Shown here: one piece after another, positions 7,805 through 15,312 of the stretch | Position numbering within the stretch: position 1 is the stretch's first letter | How the letters are laid out: every line of letters begins with the position of its first letter | Assembly (NCBI GenBank): GCA_900551885.1 | Contig: URXS01000044.1 | Coordinates: forward strand, 1-15,964 | Reading direction: 5' to 3' | From: an uncultured Oscillibacter sp. | Lineage (GTDB): Bacteria > Bacillota > Clostridia > Oscillospirales > Oscillospiraceae | DNA length: 15,964 bases | Program-made: the position numbers and the translations under genes | The notes under the pieces: generated by a model | What the model was told of the DNA's origin: nothing | What the model saw: the letters and a program-made list of their open reading frames with translations, nothing else | Database searches by the model: none

Positions 7805-9061
7805 TCAGCACTTCTCGAACACGGTGGCAGTGCCCATACCGCCGCCGATGCACAGCGTGGCCAGGCCCTTCTTGGCCTCGGGCCGCTTCTGCATCTCGTG
7901 CAGCAGCGTGACGATGATGCGGGCGCCGGAGGCACCAACGGGGTGGCCCAGAGAGATGGCGCCGCCGTTGACGTTGACCTTGCTCATGTCGAAGCCCAAC
8001 TCACGGGCAACAGCGATGGACTGAGCGGCAAAGGCCTCGTTGGCTTCCACCAGATCGATGTCGTCGATGGTGACGCCAGCCTTGGCCATGGCCTGACGGG
8101 AGGCGGGCACAGGGCCCACGCCCATGATCTTGGGATCCACGCCGCCCTGGCCCCAGCCGATCAGCTTGGCCATGGGCTTCAGGCCGTACTTCTCAACAGC
8201 CTCGCCGGAGGCCAGCACGATGGCGGCAGCGCCGTCGTTAATGCCGGAGGCGTTGGCGGCGGTGACACGCTGAGTGCCCTTGTCGTCAGTGTCCTTCAGG
8301 CCCTTGGGCTCGAAGGTGTGGACGACCTGGGGATTGGGGGACTCAGGACCCACAGGGAAGGCGCCCCGCAGCTTGGAGATGCTCTCCACGGTCACGCCGG
8401 CACGGGGGAACTCGTCCACCTTGAACTCCACGATCTCCTTCTTGACCTTCACGGGCACGGGAACGATCTCGTCGTCAAAGCGGCCGGACTTCTGGGCGGC
8501 CTCGGTCTTCTGCTGAGAGGAGGCGGCGAACTCGTCCATCTCCTTGCGGGTGATGCCCCACACGTCGGCAATGTTCTCGGCAGTGGTTCCCATGTGATAG
8601 TTGTTGTAAGCGTCCCACAGGCCGTCCTTGATCATGGTGTCGATCATCTGGGTGTGGCCCATCCGGGCGCCATAACGGCCGGTGGGGAGCGCATAGGGAG
8701 CAGCGCTCATGTTCTCAGTGCCGCCGCAGACGATGACATCGGCGTCGCCGGCCAGAATGGCCCGGGCACCCTCGATCACGGACTTCATGCCGGAACCGCA
8801 AACCATGCCCACAGTGTAAGCGGGAACGGAGTAGGGGATGCCGGCCTTGATGGAGACCTGGCGGGCCACGTTCTGGCCCTGGGCGGCGGTAAGGATGCAG
8901 CCGAACATGACCTCATCCACCTGCTCAGGGGCGACGCCGGCGCGCTTGAGAGCTTCCTTCACCACGATGGCACCCAGCTCGGTGGCCGGCGTGTTCTTCA
9001 GGGATCCGCCAAAGGAGCCAATGGCAGTTCTGCAGCAGTTGACAACATAGAGCTCTTTCAT
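7805..9061 (-). CDS. thlA: Acetyl-CoA C-acetyltransferase (thiolase)
   Basis: Thiolase condenses two acetyl-CoA to acetoacetyl-CoA, the first step of clostridial butyrate formation, in the cytoplasm. The product is 418 residues against about 392 in clostridial ThlA. The catalytic triad is visible: nucleophile Cys88 (GMVCGSGMKS), His373 (ISLGHPVG) and Cys404 (LCIGGGMG), plus the NEAFAAQ motif. The extra length is an insertion at residues about 236-262, between SKLRGAF and RVTAANASGINDG, rich in Pro, Asp and Lys. The ATG at 9061 has GGAGG at 9068-9072. It stands alone, with no crt, bcd, etf or hbd beside it, and the promoter region contains Rex-like operators. A biosynthetic thiolase is the best reading; degradative thiolases share these motifs. 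Confidence 0.95.
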   Translation of the reverse strand: MKELYVVNCCRTAIGSFGGSLKNTPATELGAIVVKEALKRAGVAPEQVDEVMFGCILTAAQGQNVARQVSIKAGIPYSVPAYTVGMVCGSGMKSVIEGARAILAGDADVIVCGGTENMSAAPYALPTGRYGARMGHTQMIDTMIKDGLWDAYNNYHMGTTAENIADVWGITRKEMDEFAASSQQKTEAAQKSGRFDDEIVPVPVKVKKEIVEFKVDEFPRAGVTVESISKLRGAFPVGPESPNPQVVHTFEPKGLKDTDDKGTQRVTAANASGINDGAAAIVLASGEAVEKYGLKPMAKLIGWGQGGVDPKIMGVGPVPASRQAMAKAGVTIDDIDLVEANEAFAAQSIAVARELGFDMSKVNVNGGAISLGHPVGASGARIIVTLLHEMQKRPEAKKGLATLCIGGGMGTATVFEKC

Positions 9062-9105
9062 GATGTTCCTCCGTTTTCATAAAATATAATGTAATGTAGG
9101 ATTGA

Positions 9106-9138
9106 CAGCGGTCTGTGAGCACCGGCCAAAGACCGCTG
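9106..9138 (-). promoter_or_regulatory. Stem-loop in the thiolase mRNA leader
   Basis: CAGCGGTCT (9106-9114) and AGACCGCTG (9130-9138) form a 9-bp stem with a 15-base loop in the untranslated leader, 45 bases upstream of the start codon. No T-run follows on the minus strand, so it is not a terminator. It could stabilise the 5' end of the mRNA. Confidence 0.4.
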
Positions 9139-9179
9139 CCGCAGATGCCAACACACAATTACGGGAGGTGGACTGGAAG

Positions 9180-9197
9180 TTGTCAAAAAATAAACAG
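9180..9197. promoter_or_regulatory. Rex-like operator 3 (weak) downstream of the thl start site
   Basis: TTGTCAA-AAAA-TAAACAG resembles the Rex site TTGTTAA-N4-TTAACAA with mismatches in both arms. It lies just next to operator 2 with a two-base gap. Confidence 0.4.
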
Positions 9198-9199
9198 GA

Positions 9200-9217
9200 T
9201 TGCTAAATTTTTGACAA
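9200..9217. promoter_or_regulatory. Rex-like operator 2 downstream of the thl start site
   Basis: TTGCTAA-ATTT-TTGACAA matches the Rex consensus TTGTTAA-N4-TTAACAA with one mismatch in the left arm and one in the right arm. It lies about 24 bases downstream of the predicted transcription start, a position where a bound repressor would block elongation. Confidence 0.6.
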
Positions 9218-9247
9218 ACGCCCAGGCGCCTCCTCCTCGTAATTTTG

Positions 9248-9276
9248 ATTATAATTGGTTTGTCCGGCTCCGTCAA
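9248..9276 (-). promoter_or_regulatory. Promoter for thiolase
   Basis: On the minus strand TTGACG (9271-9276), a 17-base spacer, and a perfect TATAAT (9248-9253) match the sigma-A consensus at 11 of 12 positions. The start site would be near 9241, giving a leader of about 180 bases. Rex-like sites lie on both sides of it. Confidence 0.7.
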
Positions 9277-9302
9277 TGCAAAAATTGCTCGAAAATCAAA
9301 TC

Positions 9303-9320
9303 TTGTCAAATATTTAACAA
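9303..9320. promoter_or_regulatory. Rex operator 1 upstream of the thl promoter
   Basis: TTGTCAA-ATAT-TTAACAA differs from the Rex consensus TTGTTAA-N4-TTAACAA at a single base. It lies 26 bases upstream of the -35 element and next to the terminator of the upstream lipoprotein gene. Rex releases DNA when NADH is high, so thiolase would be induced by reducing conditions. Confidence 0.7.
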
Positions 9321-9322
9321 AA

Positions 9323-9361
9323 CCCTGCCCTTTTTCGTCAAGGTGACGAAAGAGAGCAGGG
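9323..9361 (-). terminator. Terminator of the lipoprotein gene
   Basis: Nested pairing: outer arms CCCTGC (9323-9328) and GCAGGG (9356-9361), inner arms TTTCGTCA (9333-9340) and TGACGAAA (9344-9351) with loop AGG. Read on the minus strand it is followed by TTTTGTTAAAT, giving a reasonable T-run directly after the lipoprotein stop codon. Confidence 0.7.
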
Positions 9362-9372
9362 CAAATCGGTGT

Positions 9373-10428
9373 TTATGCCTCCGAGGCCGTCTCCCCTGTC
9401 CGGGCGCTGCACAGGGATTCCCAGAAATCCTCCACGTCCAGACGGTCATAGGCGCCGGTGGTCTCCACCGCAGCCGTCTCAGCGGCGGACTGAAGCTGGT
9501 AGTCAAACCAGGCGCCTGCCATGGTGGCGCCGTCCAGACTTTGGCGCAGCAGAATGTAAAAGCTGCCGTCTGCTTCCACGACACCGCTCCACTGGCCCTC
9601 CTCCAGGTCCAGCAGCGCCGCCTCAGCCTCCGCCGGCAGTGTGCCGTCCCCCACCAGGAGGGTGCGGCCCTGGGGATACTGGTCCCGGTCCGGGTCGTCG
9701 CTGTAGGTGGCGGCCAGAACCGCGAAATCATTGGCCGGGGCGCTGGAACTGTTCAGCTTGGAAAAGGCCTCCTGGGCTTTGGCGCGGGCGGCGTCCCGAT
9801 CATCGCCGCCGTCCACCCGGATGAAGTCCACGGCCACGTAGCCGCTTTTCTGGCTGAAGTCCGCCAGGTCCTCTGCCGTGGGGTAGTCCGCGCTCTCCGG
9901 GTCACAGGCCCGGGCCCGCAGGCGGTCATAGAGATAGGCAGCCTGGGACAGCGTCTGGGCCCGCTGCCGGTCCAGGCCCAATTCCCCCAGCGCCGCCAGG
10001 TAGGCGTCCTCGCCGCCGTAGTCCTGGGAGGCCGCCTCCCAGTCCGCCTCCATGGCGGCCCGGTCCTCCTCCGTCAGGGTACAGTCCCGTTCTTCTGCCC
10101 AGGTTTCCACCACGGCGTACAGCACCGTGTCCGCCAGGGCCTGCTGCCTGGCATAGTCCGACAGAGAGCCGTCCTCAAAGGCGGCGTCCCAGTTCAGCTC
10201 CGTCCCGGCGTCCTGATAGGCCGTCTGGATGCTGTCGCAGGTGTAGGCCAGCCAGTAGAGATACCGCCAGGCCTCCACTTCCCGGCCGTCCACCGTTAGC
10301 AGGGTTTCTTCGGAGGGAATCCCGGAGGCACGGGACAGCAGGTCCCCGTCTGCTGTGTTTTTTGCGCCGCAGCCGGTCAGCCCCAGCAGCAGGGAAAGTC
10401 CCAGAGCGGCGATCATCATTCTTCTCAT
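9373..10428 (-). CDS. SurA/PrsA-like peptidyl-prolyl isomerase lipoprotein
   Basis: The product is 351 residues. An N-terminal signal (MRRMMIAALGLSLLLGLTGC) ends in a lipobox LTGC with Cys20 as the lipid-modified residue, so the protein is anchored outside the membrane. Residues about 38-190 form an acidic, helical SurA-N-like chaperone region. Residues about 194-297 resemble a parvulin rotamase domain (YVAVDFIRV, FAVLAATYSDDPDRDQYPQGRTL, WSGVVEADGSFYILLRQSL), although the classic parvulin His residues are not obvious, so it may be a chaperone without isomerase activity. The ATG at 10428 is chosen because GGGAGGAG lies just upstream; an in-frame ATG at 10461 lacks a ribosome binding site. The gene follows mfd by 61 bases, an arrangement common in clostridia. 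The intergenic hairpin covers its ribosome binding site. Confidence 0.85.
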   Translation of the reverse strand: MRRMMIAALGLSLLLGLTGCGAKNTADGDLLSRASGIPSEETLLTVDGREVEAWRYLYWLAYTCDSIQTAYQDAGTELNWDAAFEDGSLSDYARQQALADTVLYAVVETWAEERDCTLTEEDRAAMEADWEAASQDYGGEDAYLAALGELGLDRQRAQTLSQAAYLYDRLRARACDPESADYPTAEDLADFSQKSGYVAVDFIRVDGGDDRDAARAKAQEAFSKLNSSSAPANDFAVLAATYSDDPDRDQYPQGRTLLVGDGTLPAEAEAALLDLEEGQWSGVVEADGSFYILLRQSLDGATMAGAWFDYQLQSAAETAAVETTGAYDRLDVEDFWESLCSARTGETASEA

Positions 10429-10431
10429 GTA

Positions 10432-10478
10432 CAGGCTCCTCCCAACAGGATGTCTCTTCATCCTATGGGAGGAGCCTG
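10432..10478 (-). promoter_or_regulatory. Long hairpin masking the lipoprotein ribosome binding site
   Basis: The 13-base arms 10432-10444 (CAGGCTCCTCCCA) and 10466-10478 (TGGGAGGAGCCTG) pair perfectly, and after a small internal bulge six more pairs (AGGATG with CATCCT) close a 6-base loop. In the mfd-lipoprotein mRNA the 3' arm contains the Shine-Dalgarno GGGAGGAG of the lipoprotein gene, so the hairpin would hide it. No T-run follows, so it is not a typical terminator. Confidence 0.65.
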
Positions 10479-10489
10479 AAAAATATGCC

Positions 10490-13090
10490 TTATTTCCCGG
10501 CGGACAGGGTCAGATCCTCCACCAGTGTGCGGGCGGCCTCCAGCACGTCCTCGCCGGGCTTCAGTGTCAGGGACAGGGCCGGCACCTCTCCCGCCGCCAG
10601 GGTCAGCCGGCGGCGGTACTTGGCCAGACCACAGACAGCGGCCAGGGCCTCCGGGTGGAACACCCCCAACTGGAACCGCAGCACGTTGCCCTTCTGGGAG
10701 ATGTCCGATACCCCCGCCTTGGCGGCGGCAGAGCGCAGCAGTGCCACGTCCAGCAATGCCAGCACGGGTTTTGGCGCCTCGCCGTAGCGGTCCAGCAGCT
10801 CGTCCAGCAGGTCCGAGGCGTCCTCGTCCTCCCGGATGGCGGCGATGCGGCGGTACAGGTCCATCCGCTGCTCCGGGGAGGGCACATACCGCTCCGGGAT
10901 GTGGGCGTTGACGGTGAGATCCGCAGCGCACTCGGTCTCCACGGTTTTCTCCTCGCCCCGCTCCTCCAGAACGGCCTCCTCCAGGAGCTTCAGGTACAGG
11001 TCGTAGCCCACGCTCATCAGGTAGCCGGACTGCTCCGGCCCCAGCAGGTTGCCGGCGCCCCGGATCTCCAGGTCCCGCATGGCGATCTTGAAGCCGGAGC
11101 CGAACTCCACATACTCCCGAATGGCCGCCAGCCGCTTGGCGGCAGTCTCCTGGAGGACCTTGCCCCGCCGGTAGGTGAGATAGGCGTAGGCCCGGCGGGC
11201 ACTACGGCCGATGCGACCCCGGATCTGGTGGAGCTGGCTGAGGCCCATCCGGTCCGCATCCTCGATGATCAGGGTGTTGACGTTGGGGATGTCGATGCCG
11301 GTTTCGATGATGGTGGTACACACCAGGATGTCCGCCTCTCCGTCCACCATGGCCTGCATGACGGAGGACAGCTCCTGCTCCCCCATCTTGCCGTGGCCGG
11401 TGACGATGCGGACCTCCGGCCCCAGCATCTTCTGGAGCCGGGCGGCGGTAAGGTCGATGGTCTCCACACGGTTGTGGAGATAGTAGACCTGGCCGCCCCG
11501 GCTCAGCTCCCGGCGGATGGCATCTTCAATGATGGCCCAGTCGTGCTCCAGCACGTAGGTCTGGACCGGCTGCCGGTCTGCCGGGGGCTCCTCCAGGGTG
11601 GACATGTCCCGCAGGCCCGACAGCGCCATGTTCAGCGTCCGGGGGATGGGGGTAGCCGACAGGGTCAGCACATCCACCTGCCGGCTCATCTCCTTGAGCC
11701 GCTCCTTGTGGCTGACGCCGAAGCGCTGCTCCTCGTCGATGATCAGCAGGCCCAGATCCTTGAAAGCAACGTTTTTTTGCAGCAGCTTGTGGGTGCCGAT
11801 CAGCAGGTCCACGCCGCCGGTCCGGGCCGCCTCCAGGATGCGCTTTTGCTCCTTGGGGGTGGTAAACCGGGAGAGGACCTCGATCTTCACCGGGAAGTCC
11901 CGGAAACGGTTCACCGCCGTGGCGTAGTGCTGTTGGGCCAGGACCGTGGTGGGCACCAGAATGGCGGCCTGCTTGCCATCCAGCACGCACTTCATCACCG
12001 CGCGCAGGGCCACTTCCGTCTTGCCGTAGCCCACGTCGCCGCACAGCAGCCGGTCCATGGGCCGGGGCTTCTCCATGTCGGCCTTGATCTCTGCGATGCA
12101 CTTGAGCTGGTCGTCGGTCTCGGCGTAGTCAAATGCCTCCTCGAATTCCTGCTGCCAGGGGGAGTCCGGGGAGAAAGCGAAGCCAGGCCGCCGCTGCCGC
12201 TCGGCATAGAGCTGGGTCAGCCCCTTGGCCAGATCCCGGACCGCCTTCTTGGCACGGGTCTTCTGCTTGGCCCACTCGGTGCCGCCCAGCTTGTTGAGGC
12301 GGGTGTGCTCCTGCTCCTCGCCGCCGCCGATATACTTGCTGACCAGGTCCAACTGGGTCACCGGCACGTACAGACAGTCGCCACCGGCGTAGTCAATCTT
12401 GATATAGTCCTTCTCCACCCCATCCACCGGCATCCGCTGGATGCCGGAGAACCGGCCCACGCCGTGGTGGACATGGACCACCAGATCGCCGGGGCTCAGG
12501 TCCGTATAGGACTGGAGCTTCTGGCGGTTGGAGTCCTTTTTGATCCTCTGCCGCCGGCGCATCGCCGGGGCGGAGAGCTGGCCTTCTGTCAGCACCGCCA
12601 AATGCAATGTTGGCCACTCGCTGCCGGCGGACAGGGCACCCAGGGAGATGCGGACCTCCCCGGCCGCCGGCATGGCGGCGTTTTTCAGATCCAGGGTTGC
12701 CGGGATGCTCCGCTCCTCCAGCATCCGCTGCAGGTTCCGGGCCCGGGTCTCCCCGCCGCACAGCATCAGCACGGCGCTGCCGCTTTGCCGGTAGTGCTCC
12801 AGGTCCGTGACGGCGGTTTCGAGACTGCCGCCATAGGAGCTGAGCTGCTTGGCGTTGATTGCCGTCAGCCCTCTGGGCCGCAGGGGATAGCGAGAGGTGG
12901 GCAGGGAATTCTCCATGATGACGGGAAAATCCTCCAGAGTGGCGTACAGCTCCTCGGCACTGAGGCACAGATGGGCGTACTCTCCGGCCAGCAGGCCGGC
13001 GGTCAGCAGGGCCTCTGCATCCTGCTTGAGCTGCAGAAGGGTGTTTTTCACCCGCTCGTCCACCCGGCCGCTCTCGCAGAGGAACACCAC
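10490..13090 (-). CDS. mfd: Transcription-repair coupling factor Mfd, lacking its N-terminus
   Basis: Mfd removes stalled RNA polymerase and recruits UvrA. The intact frame gives 866 residues from an internal ATG against about 1150-1180 for a full protein. Present are the end of the non-catalytic region, the RNA polymerase interacting domain (DLVVHVHHGVGRF, about 200-260), the translocase with Walker A GDVGYGKTE (351-359), box II DEEQ (452-455), SATPIPRTL (478-486) and QIRGRIGRS, and the C-terminal TRCF domain. The N-terminal UvrB-like domains that bind UvrA are missing. The reading frame actually continues upstream of the ATG (VHYLPPDAVVFLCES) to about 13,113, where a one-base shift breaks it, and Mfd-like sequence continues in the next frame to about 13,220. 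The ATG at 13,090 has no proper ribosome binding site and is not a true start. Confidence 0.93.
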   Translation of the reverse strand: MVFLCESGRVDERVKNTLLQLKQDAEALLTAGLLAGEYAHLCLSAEELYATLEDFPVIMENSLPTSRYPLRPRGLTAINAKQLSSYGGSLETAVTDLEHYRQSGSAVLMLCGGETRARNLQRMLEERSIPATLDLKNAAMPAAGEVRISLGALSAGSEWPTLHLAVLTEGQLSAPAMRRRQRIKKDSNRQKLQSYTDLSPGDLVVHVHHGVGRFSGIQRMPVDGVEKDYIKIDYAGGDCLYVPVTQLDLVSKYIGGGEEQEHTRLNKLGGTEWAKQKTRAKKAVRDLAKGLTQLYAERQRRPGFAFSPDSPWQQEFEEAFDYAETDDQLKCIAEIKADMEKPRPMDRLLCGDVGYGKTEVALRAVMKCVLDGKQAAILVPTTVLAQQHYATAVNRFRDFPVKIEVLSRFTTPKEQKRILEAARTGGVDLLIGTHKLLQKNVAFKDLGLLIIDEEQRFGVSHKERLKEMSRQVDVLTLSATPIPRTLNMALSGLRDMSTLEEPPADRQPVQTYVLEHDWAIIEDAIRRELSRGGQVYYLHNRVETIDLTAARLQKMLGPEVRIVTGHGKMGEQELSSVMQAMVDGEADILVCTTIIETGIDIPNVNTLIIEDADRMGLSQLHQIRGRIGRSARRAYAYLTYRRGKVLQETAAKRLAAIREYVEFGSGFKIAMRDLEIRGAGNLLGPEQSGYLMSVGYDLYLKLLEEAVLEERGEEKTVETECAADLTVNAHIPERYVPSPEQRMDLYRRIAAIREDEDASDLLDELLDRYGEAPKPVLALLDVALLRSAAAKAGVSDISQKGNVLRFQLGVFHPEALAAVCGLAKYRRRLTLAAGEVPALSLTLKPGEDVLEAARTLVEDLTLSAGK

Positions 13091-13222
13091 CGCGTCAGGG
13101 GGCAGATAGTGGACCCGCCGTCACCTCCCGATAGACGGCGGCCAGATACCGGTCGATACCGCCCGGGACGGCGCCGCCCCGCAGCCGGGCGGCGTCCTCC
13201 CGCAGGGTGCGGACCTGAGCCT
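13091..13222 (-). pseudogene. mfd: Upstream remnant of mfd, frameshifted and cut at the junction
   Basis: Read on the minus strand, residues EAQVRTLREDAARLRGG and GIDRYLAAVYREVTA are typical of the Mfd region before the codons that continue as VHYLPPDAVVFL in the other frame. Removing one G from the GGG at 13114-13116 (CCC on the plus strand) restores VTAVHYLPPDAVV and joins both parts without loss. The coding piece is fused to the stator-like protein upstream, and about 250 N-terminal residues of Mfd are absent. Confidence 0.8.
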
Positions 13223-13562
13223 CCGCCTTCTGCTTCTTGGCAAGCTTCTCCGCCAGAGAAGACAGTTCTTCATCCTGAGATTTGATCTGCTTGTCCTTGG
13301 ACTTGAGCTGCTCATCCTGGCTTTTTAATGTCCCTGCCTGCTCATCCAGCGCATTCTGTTTTTCCAGAAGCTCTTCTGTATATTTTTCCTGAAGAGCGAT
13401 TTTTTCATCCCGTTCCTTCAGACTGTCCTGATAGCTCTTCTGTGCCTGAAAAAGTGTCACACACATGATCAGAACAAAAAGCAGCAAAACTCCTGCCATC
13501 ATATCCGAATAAGAACGCCAGACATTAAACCCATGCTCCTCCGGCTTTCTTTTTTTGCGCAT
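13095..13562 (-). CDS. MotB/ZorB-like stator subunit, truncated and fused to Mfd sequence
   Basis: The frame gives 155 residues. Residues 1-17 are basic and cytoplasmic, then SYSDMMAGVLLLFVLIMCV (about 17-35) is a single membrane segment with Asp20 near its start, the position of the ion-carrying Asp of MotB and ZorB. Residues 41 to about 110 are a coiled coil with near-perfect heptads (KSQDEQL, KSKDKQI, KSQDEEL at 80-100). An OmpA-like peptidoglycan-binding domain should follow, but from about residue 112 the sequence is Mfd and stops at 13,095. The ATG at 13562 is preferred over a TTG at 13568 because AGAGGA lies seven bases before it. It begins 14 bases after the channel gene's stop, so the pair is an operon. 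The true C-terminus is lost. Confidence 0.7.
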   Translation of the reverse strand: MRKKRKPEEHGFNVWRSYSDMMAGVLLLFVLIMCVTLFQAQKSYQDSLKERDEKIALQEKYTEELLEKQNALDEQAGTLKSQDEQLKSKDKQIKSQDEELSSLAEKLAKKQKAEAQVRTLREDAARLRGGAVPGGIDRYLAAVYREVTAGPLSAP

Positions 13563-13576
13563 TGACAATTCCTCTC

Positions 13577-15262
13577 TTATTTAAATAAACCAAAACGGCT
13601 TTTCTGTGCTGCCTTCGTTGCCTCACGGATACTGCGCTCGATCTCATCCAGCAGCGCTTCCTGTCTTGCGCCCTGTCCTTCCAGAAGATCCTCCAGACCC
13701 GTCAGCTTATCCTTAAGTTCCTGGATACCGGCATTGCTTCCATAACCCCAGGGCTGTCCGGCGATCAGATGGATATCACGGTTATTTTTTGCCGTCTTGA
13801 TCTCAGAAAGAAGCCTGCGTACCTCATCCAGAACACTATTGACCATCTTCTGGCTCTCAGTAAATTCTTTCACTCTGGCTTCAAAATCTTCGATCATCTT
13901 CTTATCTTCACGAAGAAGCTCCTCGCTGATCCTATTGGAATCCGCAACTGCTTTCATCCCTTCTGCAGCACTGTCCACATACTGGCGCATAGATGCATTG
14001 CAGGTTTTCCAGAGATCTGCGGATTCTTTTTCATTTTCATGCATATGCCGGGCAAGCTTTTCGTAATCCTGTTTCTGTAGCTGCTGGATCATCTGATTAT
14101 CCCGGATAATACGATCTGCAGTCTTCATATAACTGCTCTGCATCTCATCGATTTCCTTAATGGCATCCTTCATGGCACGTTCCTGCTTCGTAAAGGTTTC
14201 ACTCAGCTGACTGCTCATGGTCTTGTACAATTCTGATGTATATTCTGTATTCTCCTTCTGCACCTTCTTAAGTTCTGCCAGAGCATCATTAAAATCTTCA
14301 AACTGCATCTGAAAGGAACCATGCATCTCGCTTAAAAACGTATCCAGGATCTCCCGGAAAAATTCGTCCGATATTTCACGAATAGCATCCTCCTGACATC
14401 TGGTTACAGAAGAAACCAGCATATCCAGAGAATCATTCATCTTCTGAAAAGTAGGTGTGATCACTTTCTCAAAGCTATCTGCCATCTGCACAGAAAACTG
14501 TTCCGCCATCTGTTTCATGGCTTCTGTCTGCGTCTTCTGGCTGGAAACAAGGAGATTCCAGGACTCATTCTCCGCAGTAGGGAGCACCAGTGCGTGAAAA
14601 CGATCCAGGAAATCCTGCATCGCCTGGGACATCGCAGAATATCCGCTTTTCATCCCAAATGTGTACACAACAGAAAGTGCAACTCCATAAATGGAAGTCA
14701 GAAACGCAACTTTGATGCCATCTACAAGAGCGGATACCGAGCTTGTCATCACTTCATAATCTGTGGGCTGGAAATTCTTAAGTCCCCACACAAGACCGAT
14801 AAATGTTCCAAGGATACCAAGGCTTGTAAAAATGTCCGGAGCCATCTCAAGGAGTCTCTTGTGGATATGTACATCTACATCCTCAATATTCACAAAATCC
14901 TCTACTTCAGCGATCCCTTCTTCCGTTCTACTGATGCTGTCAACAAAATCATCCATCTTTTTGTCGAGATAGCGGTCACCGAAAATCCCTCGCAGCTGCC
15001 CAATCTCTTCTTTTCTGGCTCTTCCCGGAAGCTGAAACACTTCTGTGATCTCACCAGCGCCATGCTTCAGTGCTCTTGACAGGTTATCCATCCGATATAA
15101 ACCTGCAAAAAGCCCCACTGCGTATATGATCAGCATAAGTCCCAGAAATGTAAAATTATAAAGCAACACATTCCCGGAGCCTTTTCCAACATAAGCAGTC
15201 AGGGTTGCCGCGGCCACTGTTACTGCCAGAAACAGCGCTGTATTCATAAACTTTTTTCCCAT
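13577..15262 (-). CDS. MotA/TolQ/ExbB-family channel protein with long cytoplasmic tail (ZorA-like)
   Basis: The product is 561 residues. Membrane segments lie at about 5-25, 32-55, 144-161 and 183-204. The core DIFTSLGILGTFIGLVWGL and DGIKVAFLTSIYGVALSVVY carries the family pore signature of MotA, ExbB and ZorA. Residues about 212-561 form a long, mostly helical cytoplasmic tail with coiled-coil character, ending in KAAQKSRFGLFK. Flagellar MotA is about 250-300 residues and lacks such a tail; the tail, the MotB-like partner next door and the absence of flagellar genes fit ZorA of Zorya anti-phage systems or a related stator of unknown use. The ATG at 15262 has GGGGAGG seven bases upstream. 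No zorC, zorD or zorE is in view. The assignment as a channel subunit is firm; the Zorya assignment is inference. Confidence 0.8.
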   Translation of the reverse strand: MGKKFMNTALFLAVTVAAATLTAYVGKGSGNVLLYNFTFLGLMLIIYAVGLFAGLYRMDNLSRALKHGAGEITEVFQLPGRARKEEIGQLRGIFGDRYLDKKMDDFVDSISRTEEGIAEVEDFVNIEDVDVHIHKRLLEMAPDIFTSLGILGTFIGLVWGLKNFQPTDYEVMTSSVSALVDGIKVAFLTSIYGVALSVVYTFGMKSGYSAMSQAMQDFLDRFHALVLPTAENESWNLLVSSQKTQTEAMKQMAEQFSVQMADSFEKVITPTFQKMNDSLDMLVSSVTRCQEDAIREISDEFFREILDTFLSEMHGSFQMQFEDFNDALAELKKVQKENTEYTSELYKTMSSQLSETFTKQERAMKDAIKEIDEMQSSYMKTADRIIRDNQMIQQLQKQDYEKLARHMHENEKESADLWKTCNASMRQYVDSAAEGMKAVADSNRISEELLREDKKMIEDFEARVKEFTESQKMVNSVLDEVRRLLSEIKTAKNNRDIHLIAGQPWGYGSNAGIQELKDKLTGLEDLLEGQGARQEALLDEIERSIREATKAAQKSRFGLFK

Positions 15263-15312
15263 AATATGCCTCCCCTGTCTTTATTTTTGAAAAAAGTTAC
15301 TCTTTTGTTCCC

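Noticed and set aside
13200..13265. A phage or IS insertion at the mfd junction
   Set aside because: No integrase, transposase, terminal repeats or target duplication are visible on either side.
10355..13285. A 976-codon open frame on the plus strand opposite mfd and the lipoprotein gene
   Set aside because: It is a composition-driven shadow of the minus-strand genes, rich in His, Gln, Leu and Gly, with no domain.
13095..15262. Flagellar stator MotA-MotB
   Set aside because: The channel protein is twice the length of MotA because of a long cytoplasmic tail, and no flagellar gene is nearby.
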